Shown: in pieces, positions 8,000 through 16,551 of the stretch
How the letters are laid out: each line of letters opens with the position of its first letter
Position numbering within the stretch: the first letter of the stretch is position 1
Assembly (NCBI RefSeq): GCF_000420705.1
Contig: NZ_ATVL01000006.1
Location: forward strand, 434,001 to 498,000
DNA: 64,000 nucleotides
Reading direction: 5' to 3'
DNA from: Hymenobacter norwichensis DSM 15439
Lineage (GTDB): Bacteria > Bacteroidota > Bacteroidia > Cytophagales > Hymenobacteraceae
The notes under the pieces: model-generated
The model's input: only the letters and a program-made list of their open reading frames with translations
What the model was told of the DNA's origin: nothing
Database searches by the model: none
Program-made: the position numbers and the translations under genes

Positions 8000-8007
8000 C
8001 AAAGATA
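8000..8007 (-). promoter_or_regulatory. -7 promoter element (TATCTTTG) for the riboswitch-btuB transcript
   Basis: TATCTTTG on the minus strand matches TAnnTTTG and places the transcript start at about 7994, just before the aptamer. No good TTTG was found at the expected -33 distance. Confidence 0.65.
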
Positions 8008-8124
8008 GAAGGTAGATTCCGGTTTTAGGTTGTCGGTTTCCGGTAGAGCCCGTATGGACGAGTATGGCGCGCAGTAGCTCATGGGTATAGCTGCTGCCTT
8101 TCCCTTCCAGCCGAACCTGTTTTT

Positions 8125-8727
8125 ATGAAACTTCCCGCCGCTTTCTATCAGCGCCCCGACCCCGTTCAGATTGCTCGCGAATTGCTGGGCAAGCACGTTT
8201 TTTCCTGCCTCGACGGGCAACTGACGGGCGGACGCATTGTAGAAACGGAAGCCTACTCTCACCTTGGCGACCAGTCGATGGAACTGCACCTGAAGCGGCG
8301 CGGTACGCATGGGCACGCCCTGCGGGAAATAGGTGGCCGGGCGTATCTATACCAAGTGTATCAGCGCCATACGCTTTTCAACATCAGCACCAACGCCGCC
8401 GACAAAACCGATACCGTGCTGATTCGGGCCATTGAGCCGCTAGTAGGTGTGGAGTTGATGCTAGAGCGGCGTGGGCTGACAGAAGCGGCACCCAAACTCA
8501 CGGCTGGCCCTGGCGTGCTCACCCAGGCGCTTGGCCTCACGCCCGCCCTCACCGGCACCGATTTGCAAGGCGACACACTCTGGATAGAAGACCACGGCGA
8601 AGAAGTGCCGGAACAGCAAGTGCGCCGCAGTGCCCGCGTGGGCCTGGCCTACGCCGGCACCGAAGCCGCCAACTTACCCTGGCGTTTCCGCATCATAAAC
8701 AACAAGTGGACCAGCCCAGCAAAGTGA
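8125..8727 (+). CDS. mpg: 3-methyladenine DNA glycosylase (AAG/MPG family)
   Basis: The 200-residue product matches the AAG/MPG family, which excises alkylated purines in base-excision repair. The family signature ELLGK near residue 20 and the catalytic-site VETEAY (here IVETEAY) are present, as is the C-terminal R-x-G-x-AYAGTEAANLPWRF stretch. The central region deviates from the usual form. The SHA-x-RG segment and the FGPPGHAYVY segment typical of the family are replaced by a GTHGHAL segment and GGRAYLYQVYQRHTLFNIST. It stands alone, divergent from the btuB operon and convergent with a methyltransferase gene. Confidence 0.85.
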   Translation: MKLPAAFYQRPDPVQIARELLGKHVFSCLDGQLTGGRIVETEAYSHLGDQSMELHLKRRGTHGHALREIGGRAYLYQVYQRHTLFNISTNAADKTDTVLIRAIEPLVGVELMLERRGLTEAAPKLTAGPGVLTQALGLTPALTGTDLQGDTLWIEDHGEEVPEQQVRRSARVGLAYAGTEAANLPWRFRIINNKWTSPAK

Positions 8728-8803
8728 ACTAGTGAGTCTGACACTTCAGCCATGCGAATAGCACAAGTTAGGCTGACTTATGTCAACTGAAACGTCAACC
8801 GCA

Positions 8804-10009
8804 CTATTTCATCAATTCACCTTGTAATTTCTCACACACCAATATCATCAGCTTGCCTTCCAGATTGGTGGTAGCAAATAGATAGATACTGCCACCTTCC
8901 CGGATACCAGTGCGGTGCCTGAACTCAGCCACGGTGTCGGGGAAGTTGCGGGTGGTGACGTGGGCGCGGGCTTCGGGGCCGAGGTGGGCTTTCAGGGCGG
9001 GCGCATCGTAGCGCTCCACGGCCAAAATGCGGAAGATGCGGCCCGGAAAGTTGGGGCGCAGTACATCTGAGGTGTAGAGGTGGCTATGCTGGTGTAGCTT
9101 CAGCAGCTCGAAAGCCGTGCCCACGCTCCGGAATCCGCCGGCTTTCAGCACGGCCACATTAGGCTCGTATAGATAGCCCTGTGGCTCGGCGTAGCGCGAA
9201 ACTGCGCGGGCTTCCCGCGCCCGGTTCAGCCGGAATTCCTGCTGCTCGCCAGTGCGCAGCAGGTTCACGGTATGCCGCTCCGGGTCAACGGCTGGCTCGG
9301 GGCCCAGCTCATACAGCACTTCCTTGCATTCGTTGTCCACGGCTACCACCCACACCTGCCGCACTTGCCGCAATTCCTGCAAGGCCTGCTCGATGTCCAG
9401 CATGGGCGAGGTTTTGAGCAACACCCGGCGGCCTTTGTGCAGCAGCAGGGGCAACAACCGCAACACGTCCGGCTCACAGTCCTGGAGCCGGAAAATCTTG
9501 CGGGCGGCCGTGTCCCGGCGGGCTGGGTCTAGGTAGATCCAGTCGAAGGTATCGGGCGTGTTGCGCAGGAAGTTCACCGCGTCGGCCGTGTGGTAGTGCA
9601 CGTTCGTAACGCCGAGGTGCGTGAGGTTGAAGCGCACTACATCAGCCAGGGCGGCGTTTCGCTCCACGTAATGTACCTCCGGAATCTGCTCGGCGAAGTG
9701 TGCCACATCCACGCCAAAGCCGCCGGTGAGGTCAACGAGGCGTTGGCCGGTTACTAGGGAAGCTTTGAAAGCAGCTGTGCGGGCTGACGAAGCCTGCTCC
9801 ACTGATAAGGCGGGCGGAAAGATAAGGTCGGGGTTGTCAGCCCAGGCGGGTACTTTGAGGCGGGCTTTTTGGCGGGCCTGAATCTGACGCACCAGTTCCG
9901 GAATGGGAAGGCTGGGGTAGCGGCGAGCTTGCAAAGCCAATTGAGCGGGGTCGTCGTACAGGTGCTTGGCAACGTACCGACGCGCCGCTTCGGGCAACGG
10001 AAATTCCAT
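8804..10009 (-). CDS. SAM-dependent methyltransferase of the PG_1098/THUMP-like family
   Basis: The 401-residue product carries a class I methyltransferase core with the SAM-binding motif LVDLTGGFGVDVAHFA near residue 90 and the acidic motif DWIYLDPARRD near residue 160. The N-terminal helical region and the C-terminal beta-rich region (residues 280-400) match a Bacteroidota family annotated as THUMP-like, probably acting on RNA. The substrate is unknown. It starts at an ATG (MEFPLPEAARRY). A T-rich stretch and a 20-bp hairpin lie upstream. Confidence 0.8.
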   Translation of the reverse strand: MEFPLPEAARRYVAKHLYDDPAQLALQARRYPSLPIPELVRQIQARQKARLKVPAWADNPDLIFPPALSVEQASSARTAAFKASLVTGQRLVDLTGGFGVDVAHFAEQIPEVHYVERNAALADVVRFNLTHLGVTNVHYHTADAVNFLRNTPDTFDWIYLDPARRDTAARKIFRLQDCEPDVLRLLPLLLHKGRRVLLKTSPMLDIEQALQELRQVRQVWVVAVDNECKEVLYELGPEPAVDPERHTVNLLRTGEQQEFRLNRAREARAVSRYAEPQGYLYEPNVAVLKAGGFRSVGTAFELLKLHQHSHLYTSDVLRPNFPGRIFRILAVERYDAPALKAHLGPEARAHVTTRNFPDTVAEFRHRTGIREGGSIYLFATTNLEGKLMILVCEKLQGELMK

Positions 10010-10063
10010 GAACTTCTCCTACGAACAAAAAAAAGCGCGGTTCACTTATAAAAAGTTGCCGCG

Positions 10064-10104
10064 GCTGCGGTAAGGTACCAGCTAAGCTGGTGCCTTACCG
10101 CAGC
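10064..10104. repeat. Near-perfect 41-base palindrome (20-bp arms, 1-base centre)
   Basis: The arm 10064-10083 pairs with 10085-10104 with a single G-T-type mismatch (GCTGCGGTAAGG against CCTTACCGCAGC at the ends). It lies in the 240-base gap upstream of the methyltransferase gene. It could be a terminator, because T-rich sequence lies nearby on the minus strand, or a protein-binding palindrome. Confidence 0.75.
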
Positions 10105-10187
10105 TATTACTGCCAAATAAACGATTCCAGGACAAGGAAGAGTGCCCTTCCCAGTGATATTGTGCGCTTTAGCCAGCAGCAATAAGC

Positions 10188-10235
10188 ATAAACCGGCGAA
10201 TAAGCACGGCTAGCCACACTTATTCGCCGGTTTAT
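10188..10235 (-). terminator. Long hairpin downstream of the unknown secreted-protein gene
   Basis: Perfect 17-bp arms (10188-10204 and 10219-10235; outer part ATAAACCGGCG) enclose a 14-base loop. It begins 15 bases after the stop codon of the minus-strand gene ending at 10250. There is no T-run immediately after it, so it may protect the 3' end rather than terminate. Confidence 0.65.
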
Positions 10236-10249
10236 CACAGCAAGTATTT

Positions 10250-10852
10250 TTAGCGAATCTGCCAGCGGAAAGCCAACTGCGGCTGGCCAGTAGGTGCTGC
10301 CACTCCAACGGCGCTAGGCGCCAAACGTTGAAAAATACTGCCCGTACGGTGAGCCGCCGGCTGACCAGCATTATAGGCATTTACGGCCTGCTCGAAATGC
10401 TCGTTGGTGTGGCGCGTGATGAATACGTTGGACAGCAAACTTGCGCCTATTATGCCCAGCGTGACTTTCTGGGCATTGCTGAAGTAGTGCCGGTCACCGT
10501 CGCCGCTCAGTACTTGGGCGCCATACGTTGCTACCCCGCCCACAAACACCAACCGCTCCCCCAAAAATAGCCACTTCTGCCGCCGATACTGATTCAGGTT
10601 CTCCAAAGCCTCAGTATTGTCCTTGAGGTAGGGCCGCAACTTTTGCCCGAAGAAACCGGCATTCTGATAGTCATTATCAGTAGGGTCTTGCTTTGTAGCG
10701 AAGTAAAAATTCTTCTGCACCCCGTTCAGTCCCCGATTCTGATCTTCGGGGCTTAGATTAATCGAAGTAACGGTTTGTTGGGCCTGTAGCGAGTGGATGC
10801 TTAGTAGCCCCAAAACACTAAACGAGACAAGTAAGGAGCGGTGTGTGAACAT
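10250..10852 (-). CDS. Secreted or envelope protein of unknown function
   Basis: The start at 10852 gives MFTHRSLLVSFSVLGLL, a signal peptide ending near LQAQ; the mature protein has about 175 residues. Two hydrophobic stretches near residues 100-115 and 130-150 (ERLVFVGGVATYGAQVL and VTLGIIGASLLSNVFI) may be membrane helices. No family is recognised. An ATG at 10876 is also in frame but lies only about 8 bases after a TACATTTG promoter element (10891-10884) and would spoil the signal peptide, so the inner start was chosen. Confidence 0.65.
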   Translation of the reverse strand: MFTHRSLLVSFSVLGLLSIHSLQAQQTVTSINLSPEDQNRGLNGVQKNFYFATKQDPTDNDYQNAGFFGQKLRPYLKDNTEALENLNQYRRQKWLFLGERLVFVGGVATYGAQVLSGDGDRHYFSNAQKVTLGIIGASLLSNVFITRHTNEHFEQAVNAYNAGQPAAHRTGSIFQRLAPSAVGVAAPTGQPQLAFRWQIR

Positions 10853-11017
10853 AGTGGGCAGAACGGAGTAGCGCATAATAGTACAAATGTAAGCAGCTGC
10901 AAAACAAGAAACTAGGCCTTTTTGCAGTAAAAAAATTCTAAAAATAGCCCAACAAAATATCTGGGTTATACGTTCTGGGCGCAGTACTTATATTTTCCTT
11001 TCACCACTGTATCTGCC

Positions 11018-11773
11018 ATGAAATTCAACTTCACCCCGTCCCGTCGCTCTTTCTTGCTGGCTGCTATTCCGGCTGCGCTGGTTTTTGCAAGCTGCGGCAA
11101 CGATGACGACAACACCCCGGCTACGCCCTCCCAAGGCAAGGTGCTGTTTTCGCACGCTGCTCCTACTGCCAGCTCTCAAGTGAAAGTATTGGCCAACGAT
11201 AAAGATTTAGGAGCTCTCAACTATGGCTTTACGGGAAGTTACCTAACGCTAGATGCTGGTGCTCAAGTTGTTAAAATCAACGACGCTAGCTCCAACGTAA
11301 CGGCCGTAACGCAAACCGTTACCGTTGAAAAAGACAAAAACTATTCGGTGTTTGCCTACTCGCCTACTGCGTCGTTGGGCTCAGTTGCAGCCTTGGCTGT
11401 TACCGACGACCTAACCGCACCCGCCACTGGCAAAGCCAAAATCCGGTTGGTACACTTGGGAGTAAGCGCGCCCAGCCAGGTGAGCCTCTCGCAGCCCGGC
11501 GCAGTGGGAGCTACCGACATCATTCCGAATGTGTCGTTTGCCAATAGCTCTCAGTTCGTGGAAATTACCCCCGGCACATACGGGTTAGCCATTTCAACCG
11601 GCACTGGAGCCACCGCAACCACTGAAACCCTAGTAGGCGACGGTACTGGCACAGGTACGGGCACCAAAGCATACGTAGCCGGTAAACTGTACACGGTAGT
11701 GTTGCGCGGTATCAAGAGCACCACCGTTGCTCAAAACTTACGGCTGCAAGCAGTTATTGTAGAGAATAATTAG
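11018..11773 (+). CDS. DUF4397-domain lipoprotein
   Basis: The 251-residue product begins [20 protein letters not shown] and has a lipobox ending FASC followed by GNDDDN, an acidic stretch common in exported lipoproteins of this phylum. Two repeats with the DUF4397 pattern follow ([17 protein letters not shown] near residue 42 and [16 protein letters not shown] near residue 145), each a beta-sandwich-like unit. The role is unknown; such proteins are anchored in the envelope. It is monocistronic, with a strong terminator after the stop. Confidence 0.8.
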   Translation: MKFNFTPSRRSFLLAAIPAALVFASCGNDDDNTPATPSQGKVLFSHAAPTASSQVKVLANDKDLGALNYGFTGSYLTLDAGAQVVKINDASSNVTAVTQTVTVEKDKNYSVFAYSPTASLGSVAALAVTDDLTAPATGKAKIRLVHLGVSAPSQVSLSQPGAVGATDIIPNVSFANSSQFVEITPGTYGLAISTGTGATATTETLVGDGTGTGTGTKAYVAGKLYTVVLRGIKSTTVAQNLRLQAVIVENN

Positions 11774-11804
11774 TAGCCAGTAGCCCACCTAGTATCAACG
11801 TAAA

Positions 11805-11832
11805 AAGCCTGCTTTGTAGAAAGAGCAGGCTT
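11805..11832 (+). terminator. Rho-independent terminator after the DUF4397 gene
   Basis: AAGCCTGCT (11805-11813) pairs with AGCAGGCTT (11824-11832) over 9 bp, followed by TTCTG. Confidence 0.75.
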
Positions 11833-11864
11833 TCTGTATTGTATAGTCTGAATAACAAATTGGC

Positions 11865-11872
11865 TATCTTTG
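11865..11872 (+). promoter_or_regulatory. -7 promoter element (TATCTTTG) for ahcY
   Basis: TATCTTTG lies 29 bases before the ahcY ATG. ATTG at 11838-11841 could be the -33, with a long 23-base spacer. Confidence 0.65.
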
Positions 11873-11901
11873 TAGTTGACTCGCAAAAAACTTCCTATAT
11901 C

Positions 11902-13221
11902 ATGGTTGAGACCAAGACTACGGCTTACGTTCCGTACAAAGTGAAAGATATGAGCCTCGCGGAGTGGGGCCGCAAGGAAATCCGTCTGGCTGAAGCTGAA
12001 ATGCCCGGTCTGATGGCGTTGCGTGAGGAGTTTGGCAATTCAAAGCCGCTGGAAGGCGCGCGTATTGCCGGCTGCCTGCACATGACCATTCAAACGGCCG
12101 TGCTCATCGAAACCCTGATTGCGCTGGGTGCTGAGGTTACGTGGTCGTCGTGCAATATCTTCTCCACTCAGGACCATGCCGCTGCCGCTATTGCTGCTGC
12201 TGGTACTCCGGTATATGCCTGGAAAGGCATGAACGAAGAGGAGTTCAACTGGTGCATCGAGCAGACGCTGTTTTTCGGCGAGAAGCGCGAGCCTCTGAAC
12301 ATGATTCTCGATGACGGCGGTGACCTGACCAACATGGTGCTGAACCAGTTCCCCGAACTGGCCGCAGGCATCAAAGGCCTGTCGGAGGAAACTACTACGG
12401 GTGTACTGCGTCTGCTGGACCGTGTGAAAAACGGCACTCTGCCGATGCCGGCCTTCAACGTAAACGACTCGGTTACCAAGTCGAAGTTCGACAACAAATA
12501 CGGCTGCAAGGAGTCGGCTGTGGATGCTATCCGCCGCGCCACCGACGTAATGATGGCCGGTAAAGTAGCAGTAGTAGCTGGCTACGGCGACGTAGGAAAG
12601 GGTACGGCTGCTAGCTTGTCGGGTGCTGGTGCCCGCGTTATCGTAACGGAAATCGACCCCATCTGCGCCCTGCAAGCCGCCATGGATGGCTTCGAGGTGA
12701 AGAAAATGGAAAACGCCATTCCGCGCGCTGACATCGTAATTACCACCACTGGTAACTGCGACATCATCCGCGAAGAGCATTTCCGGGCCCTGAAAGACAA
12801 AGCTATTGTCTGCAACATCGGCCACTTCGACGATGAAATCGACATGGCGTGGCTTAATAAAAACTACGGCCACACCAAAGACACTGTGAAGCCGCAGGTT
12901 GACCTCTACAACATCGACGGTAAAGAGGTTATCATTCTGGCTGAAGGCCGCCTCGTGAACCTGGGTTGCGCCACTGGCCACCCTTCGTTCGTGATGTCGA
13001 ACTCGTTCACCAACCAGACGCTGGCGCAGTTGGAGCTGTGGCAGAACGCCGATAAATACGAAAACCAGGTGTATACTCTGCCCAAGCACCTCGACGAGAA
13101 AGTAGCCCGCCTGCACCTCGCCAAGATTGGTGTAGAGCTGGACGAGTTAACGTCGAAGCAAGCTGACTACATCAAAGTACCCGTAGCTGGCCCGTTCAAG
13201 TCGGACCTGTACCGCTACTAA
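11902..13221 (+). CDS. ahcY: Adenosylhomocysteinase (SAHase)
   Basis: The 439-residue product reversibly splits S-adenosylhomocysteine into adenosine and homocysteine, removing the product that inhibits methyltransferases. The NAD-binding motif [12 protein letters not shown], the substrate-site sequences [15 protein letters not shown] and [16 protein letters not shown], and the C-terminal KSDLYRY are all present, so it is full-length. The start at 11902 ([23 protein letters not shown]) follows the promoter; the longer frame upstream would include the promoter itself. It is monocistronic between two strong terminators. Confidence 0.97.
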   Translation: MVETKTTAYVPYKVKDMSLAEWGRKEIRLAEAEMPGLMALREEFGNSKPLEGARIAGCLHMTIQTAVLIETLIALGAEVTWSSCNIFSTQDHAAAAIAAAGTPVYAWKGMNEEEFNWCIEQTLFFGEKREPLNMILDDGGDLTNMVLNQFPELAAGIKGLSEETTTGVLRLLDRVKNGTLPMPAFNVNDSVTKSKFDNKYGCKESAVDAIRRATDVMMAGKVAVVAGYGDVGKGTAASLSGAGARVIVTEIDPICALQAAMDGFEVKKMENAIPRADIVITTTGNCDIIREEHFRALKDKAIVCNIGHFDDEIDMAWLNKNYGHTKDTVKPQVDLYNIDGKEVIILAEGRLVNLGCATGHPSFVMSNSFTNQTLAQLELWQNADKYENQVYTLPKHLDEKVARLHLAKIGVELDELTSKQADYIKVPVAGPFKSDLYRY

Positions 13222-13275
13222 ATCACAGATTATTCGAAGTAAGAAACGGATGCATTTCTTACTTCAGCGTTAATT

Positions 13276-13306
13276 AAAAAGGGCTGCCAAAACTGGCAGC
13301 CCTTTT
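13276..13306. terminator. Bidirectional terminator between ahcY and the luciferase-like oxidoreductase gene
   Basis: The arms of about 14 bp (outer AAAAAGGGCTGCCA, inner complement TGGCAGCCCTTTTT) with a 3-4 base loop serve both convergent genes. Confidence 0.85.
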
Positions 13307-13325
13307 TGTTTGGGTTTACGAAGGG

Positions 13326-14372
13326 TTAGGCTACTGAAGCAGTTACGCCCAGCCGCTCACGCACTGCCGGGCCCACTATCTGCCCAAATAGCTCGGTGGA
13401 ACGTAACACCGTCTCGTGTGGCATACCCTCTAGCATCAGCTGGCCGATGAAACGCGTGTTGCCGAACAGGCCGTGCAGGTATACCAGCTTCTCGATGATT
13501 TCCTGTGGAGAACCTACAAATAGCGGACCCTGCGGTCCGCGTAAGTAGTCGAACTGCTGCCGCGACATAGGTGGCCAACCCCGCTCCCGGCCAATACGAT
13601 TCATCACCAGGGCATAGGCCGGGAAAAACTCATCGGCCGCCTGCCGAGAGTTTTCGGCTAGGTGGAAGTGGCAGTTGAGGCACAGCGGCAGCGCGCCTGT
13701 ATGACCCGCCTGCTGGGCCGCCCGGCGATGCAGCTCAGCAAACGACACGTACTGCGCCGGGGCTCCGCCGAGAATAGCAATGGTCAGGCCCAACCCCAAC
13801 GAGCCAGCCCGAGCTGCCGAAGCAGGTGTGCCGCCCACGCCAATCCAGATGGGCAGCTTAGGCTGCAAAGGACGCGGGTACACACCTTTGCCCGCAATAC
13901 TTGGCCGGAGCTTGCCCTGCCAGCTTACCACTTCCTGTTCATTCAGCTGCAACAGCAGGCCGAGCTTCTCGGTGAACAAGGCATCGTAATCCTGCAAATC
14001 CTGCCCGAACAGTGGAAACGACTCGATGAAGGAGCCCCGGCCGGCAATGATTTCAGCCCGGCCGTTGGAAATCAAATCGAGCGTGGCGAAATTCTGGAAC
14101 GTGCGCACTGGGTCAGTGGAGCTGAGTACCGTAACGGCGCTGCTGAGCCGCACGCGGCTGGTAACGGACGCTACTGCCGCTAGCACCATCTCCGGCGACG
14201 ATACCACGTAGTCGGCCCGGTGATGCTCCCCGATGGCTACTACGTCTAGGCCGGCTTCATCGGCGCGGCGGCCTAAGGCTACGAGTTCCTGGGTGCGTTG
14301 GGCCGCGGCCGTGTCGCCACCCGCTACGTGGGCCGGGGCTACTTCGCCAAATGAGCTAATGCCAAGTTCCAT
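13326..14372 (-). CDS. Luciferase-like (LLM class) flavin-dependent oxidoreductase
   Basis: The 348-residue product matches the bacterial luciferase-like TIM-barrel family, which uses FMN or F420. Diagnostic stretches are GEHHRADYVVSSPE near residue 48, TVLSSTDPVRTFQNFATLD near residue 80, and the GRGSF motif near residue 110. The C-terminal part has FVGSPQEIIEKL, typical of the group. The substrate cannot be deduced. It lies convergent with ahcY; the SDR gene upstream is on the same strand after a 135-base gap, so cotranscription is possible but unproven. Confidence 0.88.
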   Translation of the reverse strand: MELGISSFGEVAPAHVAGGDTAAAQRTQELVALGRRADEAGLDVVAIGEHHRADYVVSSPEMVLAAVASVTSRVRLSSAVTVLSSTDPVRTFQNFATLDLISNGRAEIIAGRGSFIESFPLFGQDLQDYDALFTEKLGLLLQLNEQEVVSWQGKLRPSIAGKGVYPRPLQPKLPIWIGVGGTPASAARAGSLGLGLTIAILGGAPAQYVSFAELHRRAAQQAGHTGALPLCLNCHFHLAENSRQAADEFFPAYALVMNRIGRERGWPPMSRQQFDYLRGPQGPLFVGSPQEIIEKLVYLHGLFGNTRFIGQLMLEGMPHETVLRSTELFGQIVGPAVRERLGVTASVA

Positions 14373-14507
14373 ATAATTAAATCAGGTAGGTACATGAATG
14401 CGGTTGCCTAACGCGGCAGCTTTACGATTTGTTTATCGGCCAATCCGTAAAAGTGTTGTTTGCGCAGGTAGATGTTTGGCTGCTGATATTCGCTGCCAGC
14501 TACAGCT

Positions 14508-15386
14508 TTATTCTTTCGTTAGAAACTGTTGGCCTGTCAGTTTCTCGGAGTGCTGCCAAAGCTGCTGGGCATTTTCGAGCGTATTGTAGCCTGATTTCAC
14601 GGCTTCCGGACGTTTCTTCACAAAGTAGCCGCCGTTGGTGTCGGCTACTTCCGGGTCCGTGGCCAGGTAGATGCTAGTTTGGGCGCCTTCCTCCGAGGAC
14701 GTCATAAACGGCGCCGCTACTTTATAAAATGCCTTGGTAAACCAGTTAGAGCTTTGGCCGAAGCTGCTGGCTACCACGCCGGGGTGCAGGCTATTGGTGG
14801 TAACGTTGATGATGCCGTACTGCCGGAGCCGCCGGGCCAACTCCTGCGTGAACATGATGTTGTAGAGTTTGGAGTTGGCGTAGGCCCGCATAGGCGAGTA
14901 GCCGCCAGCCACTTCCAGCGTCTTGAAATCGGGTTTGGCAAACTGGTAGGCCATGGAAGCTACGTTGACAATCCGGGCTGCTGAACTCTGCTGTAGCTTA
15001 TCCAGCAGCAAGTTGGTGAGCAGAAAAGGTCCCAGATGGTTGGTAGCCAGTGTCAACTCATAGCCGTCGGCGGATACCTGCCGGTCGTCGCCTAGCACCA
15101 GTCCGGCGTTGTTGATCAGTACATCCAGGTGGCCGTAGCGCTGCCGAAACTCCTCGGCCGCCCGCCGTACCTGCCCCAGGTCGGATAGGTCGCAGAGCAA
15201 TACATCTACGCGGTGGCCGGGCTGGGCCACCTGCTGAATTTTGTGGCGGGTGCGGGCAGCCTTATCAGCGTTGCGGGCCAGCAGCACCACATGAAACCCT
15301 TGCTGAGCTAGTGCTTGGGCCGTAACGGTACCAATACCAGCTGTGGCCCCCGTAACGAGGGCAATTTTTTCGGAGGATTGAGTCAT
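14508..15386 (-). CDS. Short-chain dehydrogenase/reductase (SDR, retinol-dehydrogenase-like)
   Basis: The 292-residue product starts at the ATG at 15386 (MTQSSEKIALVTGATAGIG). It carries the classical SDR elements: the nucleotide motif TGATAGIG (residues 13-20), the NNAG motif (INNAGLVLG) and the catalytic YxxxK (YANSK), followed by the LHPGVV loop. The Arg after the second strand (LLARNADKA) suggests NADP preference. The substrate is unknown; close family members act on lipophilic alcohols or ketones. The 12 extra in-frame codons upstream were left out because they lack family similarity. Confidence 0.88.
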   Translation of the reverse strand: MTQSSEKIALVTGATAGIGTVTAQALAQQGFHVVLLARNADKAARTRHKIQQVAQPGHRVDVLLCDLSDLGQVRRAAEEFRQRYGHLDVLINNAGLVLGDDRQVSADGYELTLATNHLGPFLLTNLLLDKLQQSSAARIVNVASMAYQFAKPDFKTLEVAGGYSPMRAYANSKLYNIMFTQELARRLRQYGIINVTTNSLHPGVVASSFGQSSNWFTKAFYKVAAPFMTSSEEGAQTSIYLATDPEVADTNGGYFVKKRPEAVKSGYNTLENAQQLWQHSEKLTGQQFLTKE

Positions 15387-15422
15387 ATACAGAAGCAGAT
15401 TGAATGGCCTGTATACGGACAC

Positions 15423-15737
15423 AACGCTCTTGCAATCATTTTACACAAGCTTCGATGCTGTGCTGACTATCGCACAACCTTTAGCCGGCGACTGGGCATT
15501 GCCGACCTTCGGGAAACTGCTACCCGAATTATATAAGAGCCAGCATTGAGGTGGGCAAGGGAAAGATTGACGGTTGCCGTCGAGCAAGGGGCTGCACCCG
15601 TATCCTGAGGTAGCTGTAGTGTAGGATAGTTGAGCTGTAGGCATAGTCTGCTGCGGTGCGCTGTAGTGCAGGCTTTGATTGCCCCCATTGGAGAGAGGGT
15701 AACCTGCCCGCGCAAAACCCCGATATTTGCTTGCGCT
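15423..15737. other. Intergenic region between divergent SDR and glycosyltransferase genes
   Basis: No convincing gene, repeat or structured RNA was seen. GATATTTG at 15722-15729 resembles a -7 element one base off consensus and stands 8 bases before the glycosyltransferase ATG. It could drive a near-leaderless transcript. Confidence 0.4.
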
Positions 15738-16505
15738 ATGCCCCAGGTCCCGCTGTCCGTCGTCATTATTACCTTCAACGAAGAAGCCAACATTGCCCGT
15801 TGCCTCGAAGCCGCCCGGCCCATTGCCGACGAGCTAGTAGTGGTGGATAGCTTTTCAACGGACCGCACCGCGGAAATCTGCCGCCAGCTAGGTGCTCGGG
15901 TAGTGCAGCACGCTTTCGAAGGCTATGTGGAGCAAAAAAACTACGCCACCGCCCAAGCCCAACACGACTACGTGCTGCAACTGGACGCCGACGAGGTACT
16001 GACCGACGAGCTGCGCCGTAGCATTCGGGCGGCAACAGCAAACTGGCAGCACGCCGGCTACACCTTGGCCCGCCTTACCAACTACTGCGGCAGCTGGGTG
16101 CGCCACGGCGGCTGGTACCCCGACCGGAAGCTGCGCCTCTACGACCGACGGCTGGGAGCGTGGCAGGGCCTACTACTGCACGAGCGGTTTGAGGTGCAGC
16201 CTAGCCAAACGGTCGGCGAGCTGGCGGGCGACGCGCAGCACTACTCCTACAACTCCGTGGAGCAGCACGTCGGTCAGCTCAACCGCTTCACCAACATTGC
16301 CGCCGACGAGCTGTGGTTGCGCGGCAAACGGCAGGTGACGGTCTTTCATCTGCTGCTCAAGCCGTGGTGGAAGTTTGTGCATGGCTACTTTTTCCGGCTT
16401 GGCTTTCTCGATGGGTTTGCTGGTCTGTGCATTGCCACCATTTCGGCCTGGGGTGTATTCCTGAAGTTCGCCAAGCTGAAAACCCGAAAACGCCTGGCCC
16501 CATGA
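15738..16505 (+). CDS. Glycosyltransferase family 2 (WaaE/KdtX-like), LPS core
   Basis: The 255-residue product has the GT2 fold: MPQVPLSVVIITFNEEANI at the N-terminus, then VVDSFSTDRTAEI and the metal-binding LDADEVL (DxD-type). The sequence YCGSWVRHGGWYPDRKLRLY is typical of the WaaE/KdtX branch, which adds a sugar to the LPS inner core. A hydrophobic C-terminal segment (FVHGYFFRLGFLDGFAGL) likely associates with the inner membrane. The start at 15738 removes 36 upstream in-frame codons that lack family similarity. GT9 and O-antigen ligase genes follow in the same direction. Confidence 0.88.
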   Translation: MPQVPLSVVIITFNEEANIARCLEAARPIADELVVVDSFSTDRTAEICRQLGARVVQHAFEGYVEQKNYATAQAQHDYVLQLDADEVLTDELRRSIRAATANWQHAGYTLARLTNYCGSWVRHGGWYPDRKLRLYDRRLGAWQGLLLHERFEVQPSQTVGELAGDAQHYSYNSVEQHVGQLNRFTNIAADELWLRGKRQVTVFHLLLKPWWKFVHGYFFRLGFLDGFAGLCIATISAWGVFLKFAKLKTRKRLAP

Positions 16506-16551
16506 CGTACCAAGTAGCCTATTCCATAGTATCCGCCAACCAAACCGCCGC

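Noticed and set aside
12040..13116. 358-codon open frame antisense to ahcY
   Set aside because: Shadow of a highly biased gene; no domain, no promoter.
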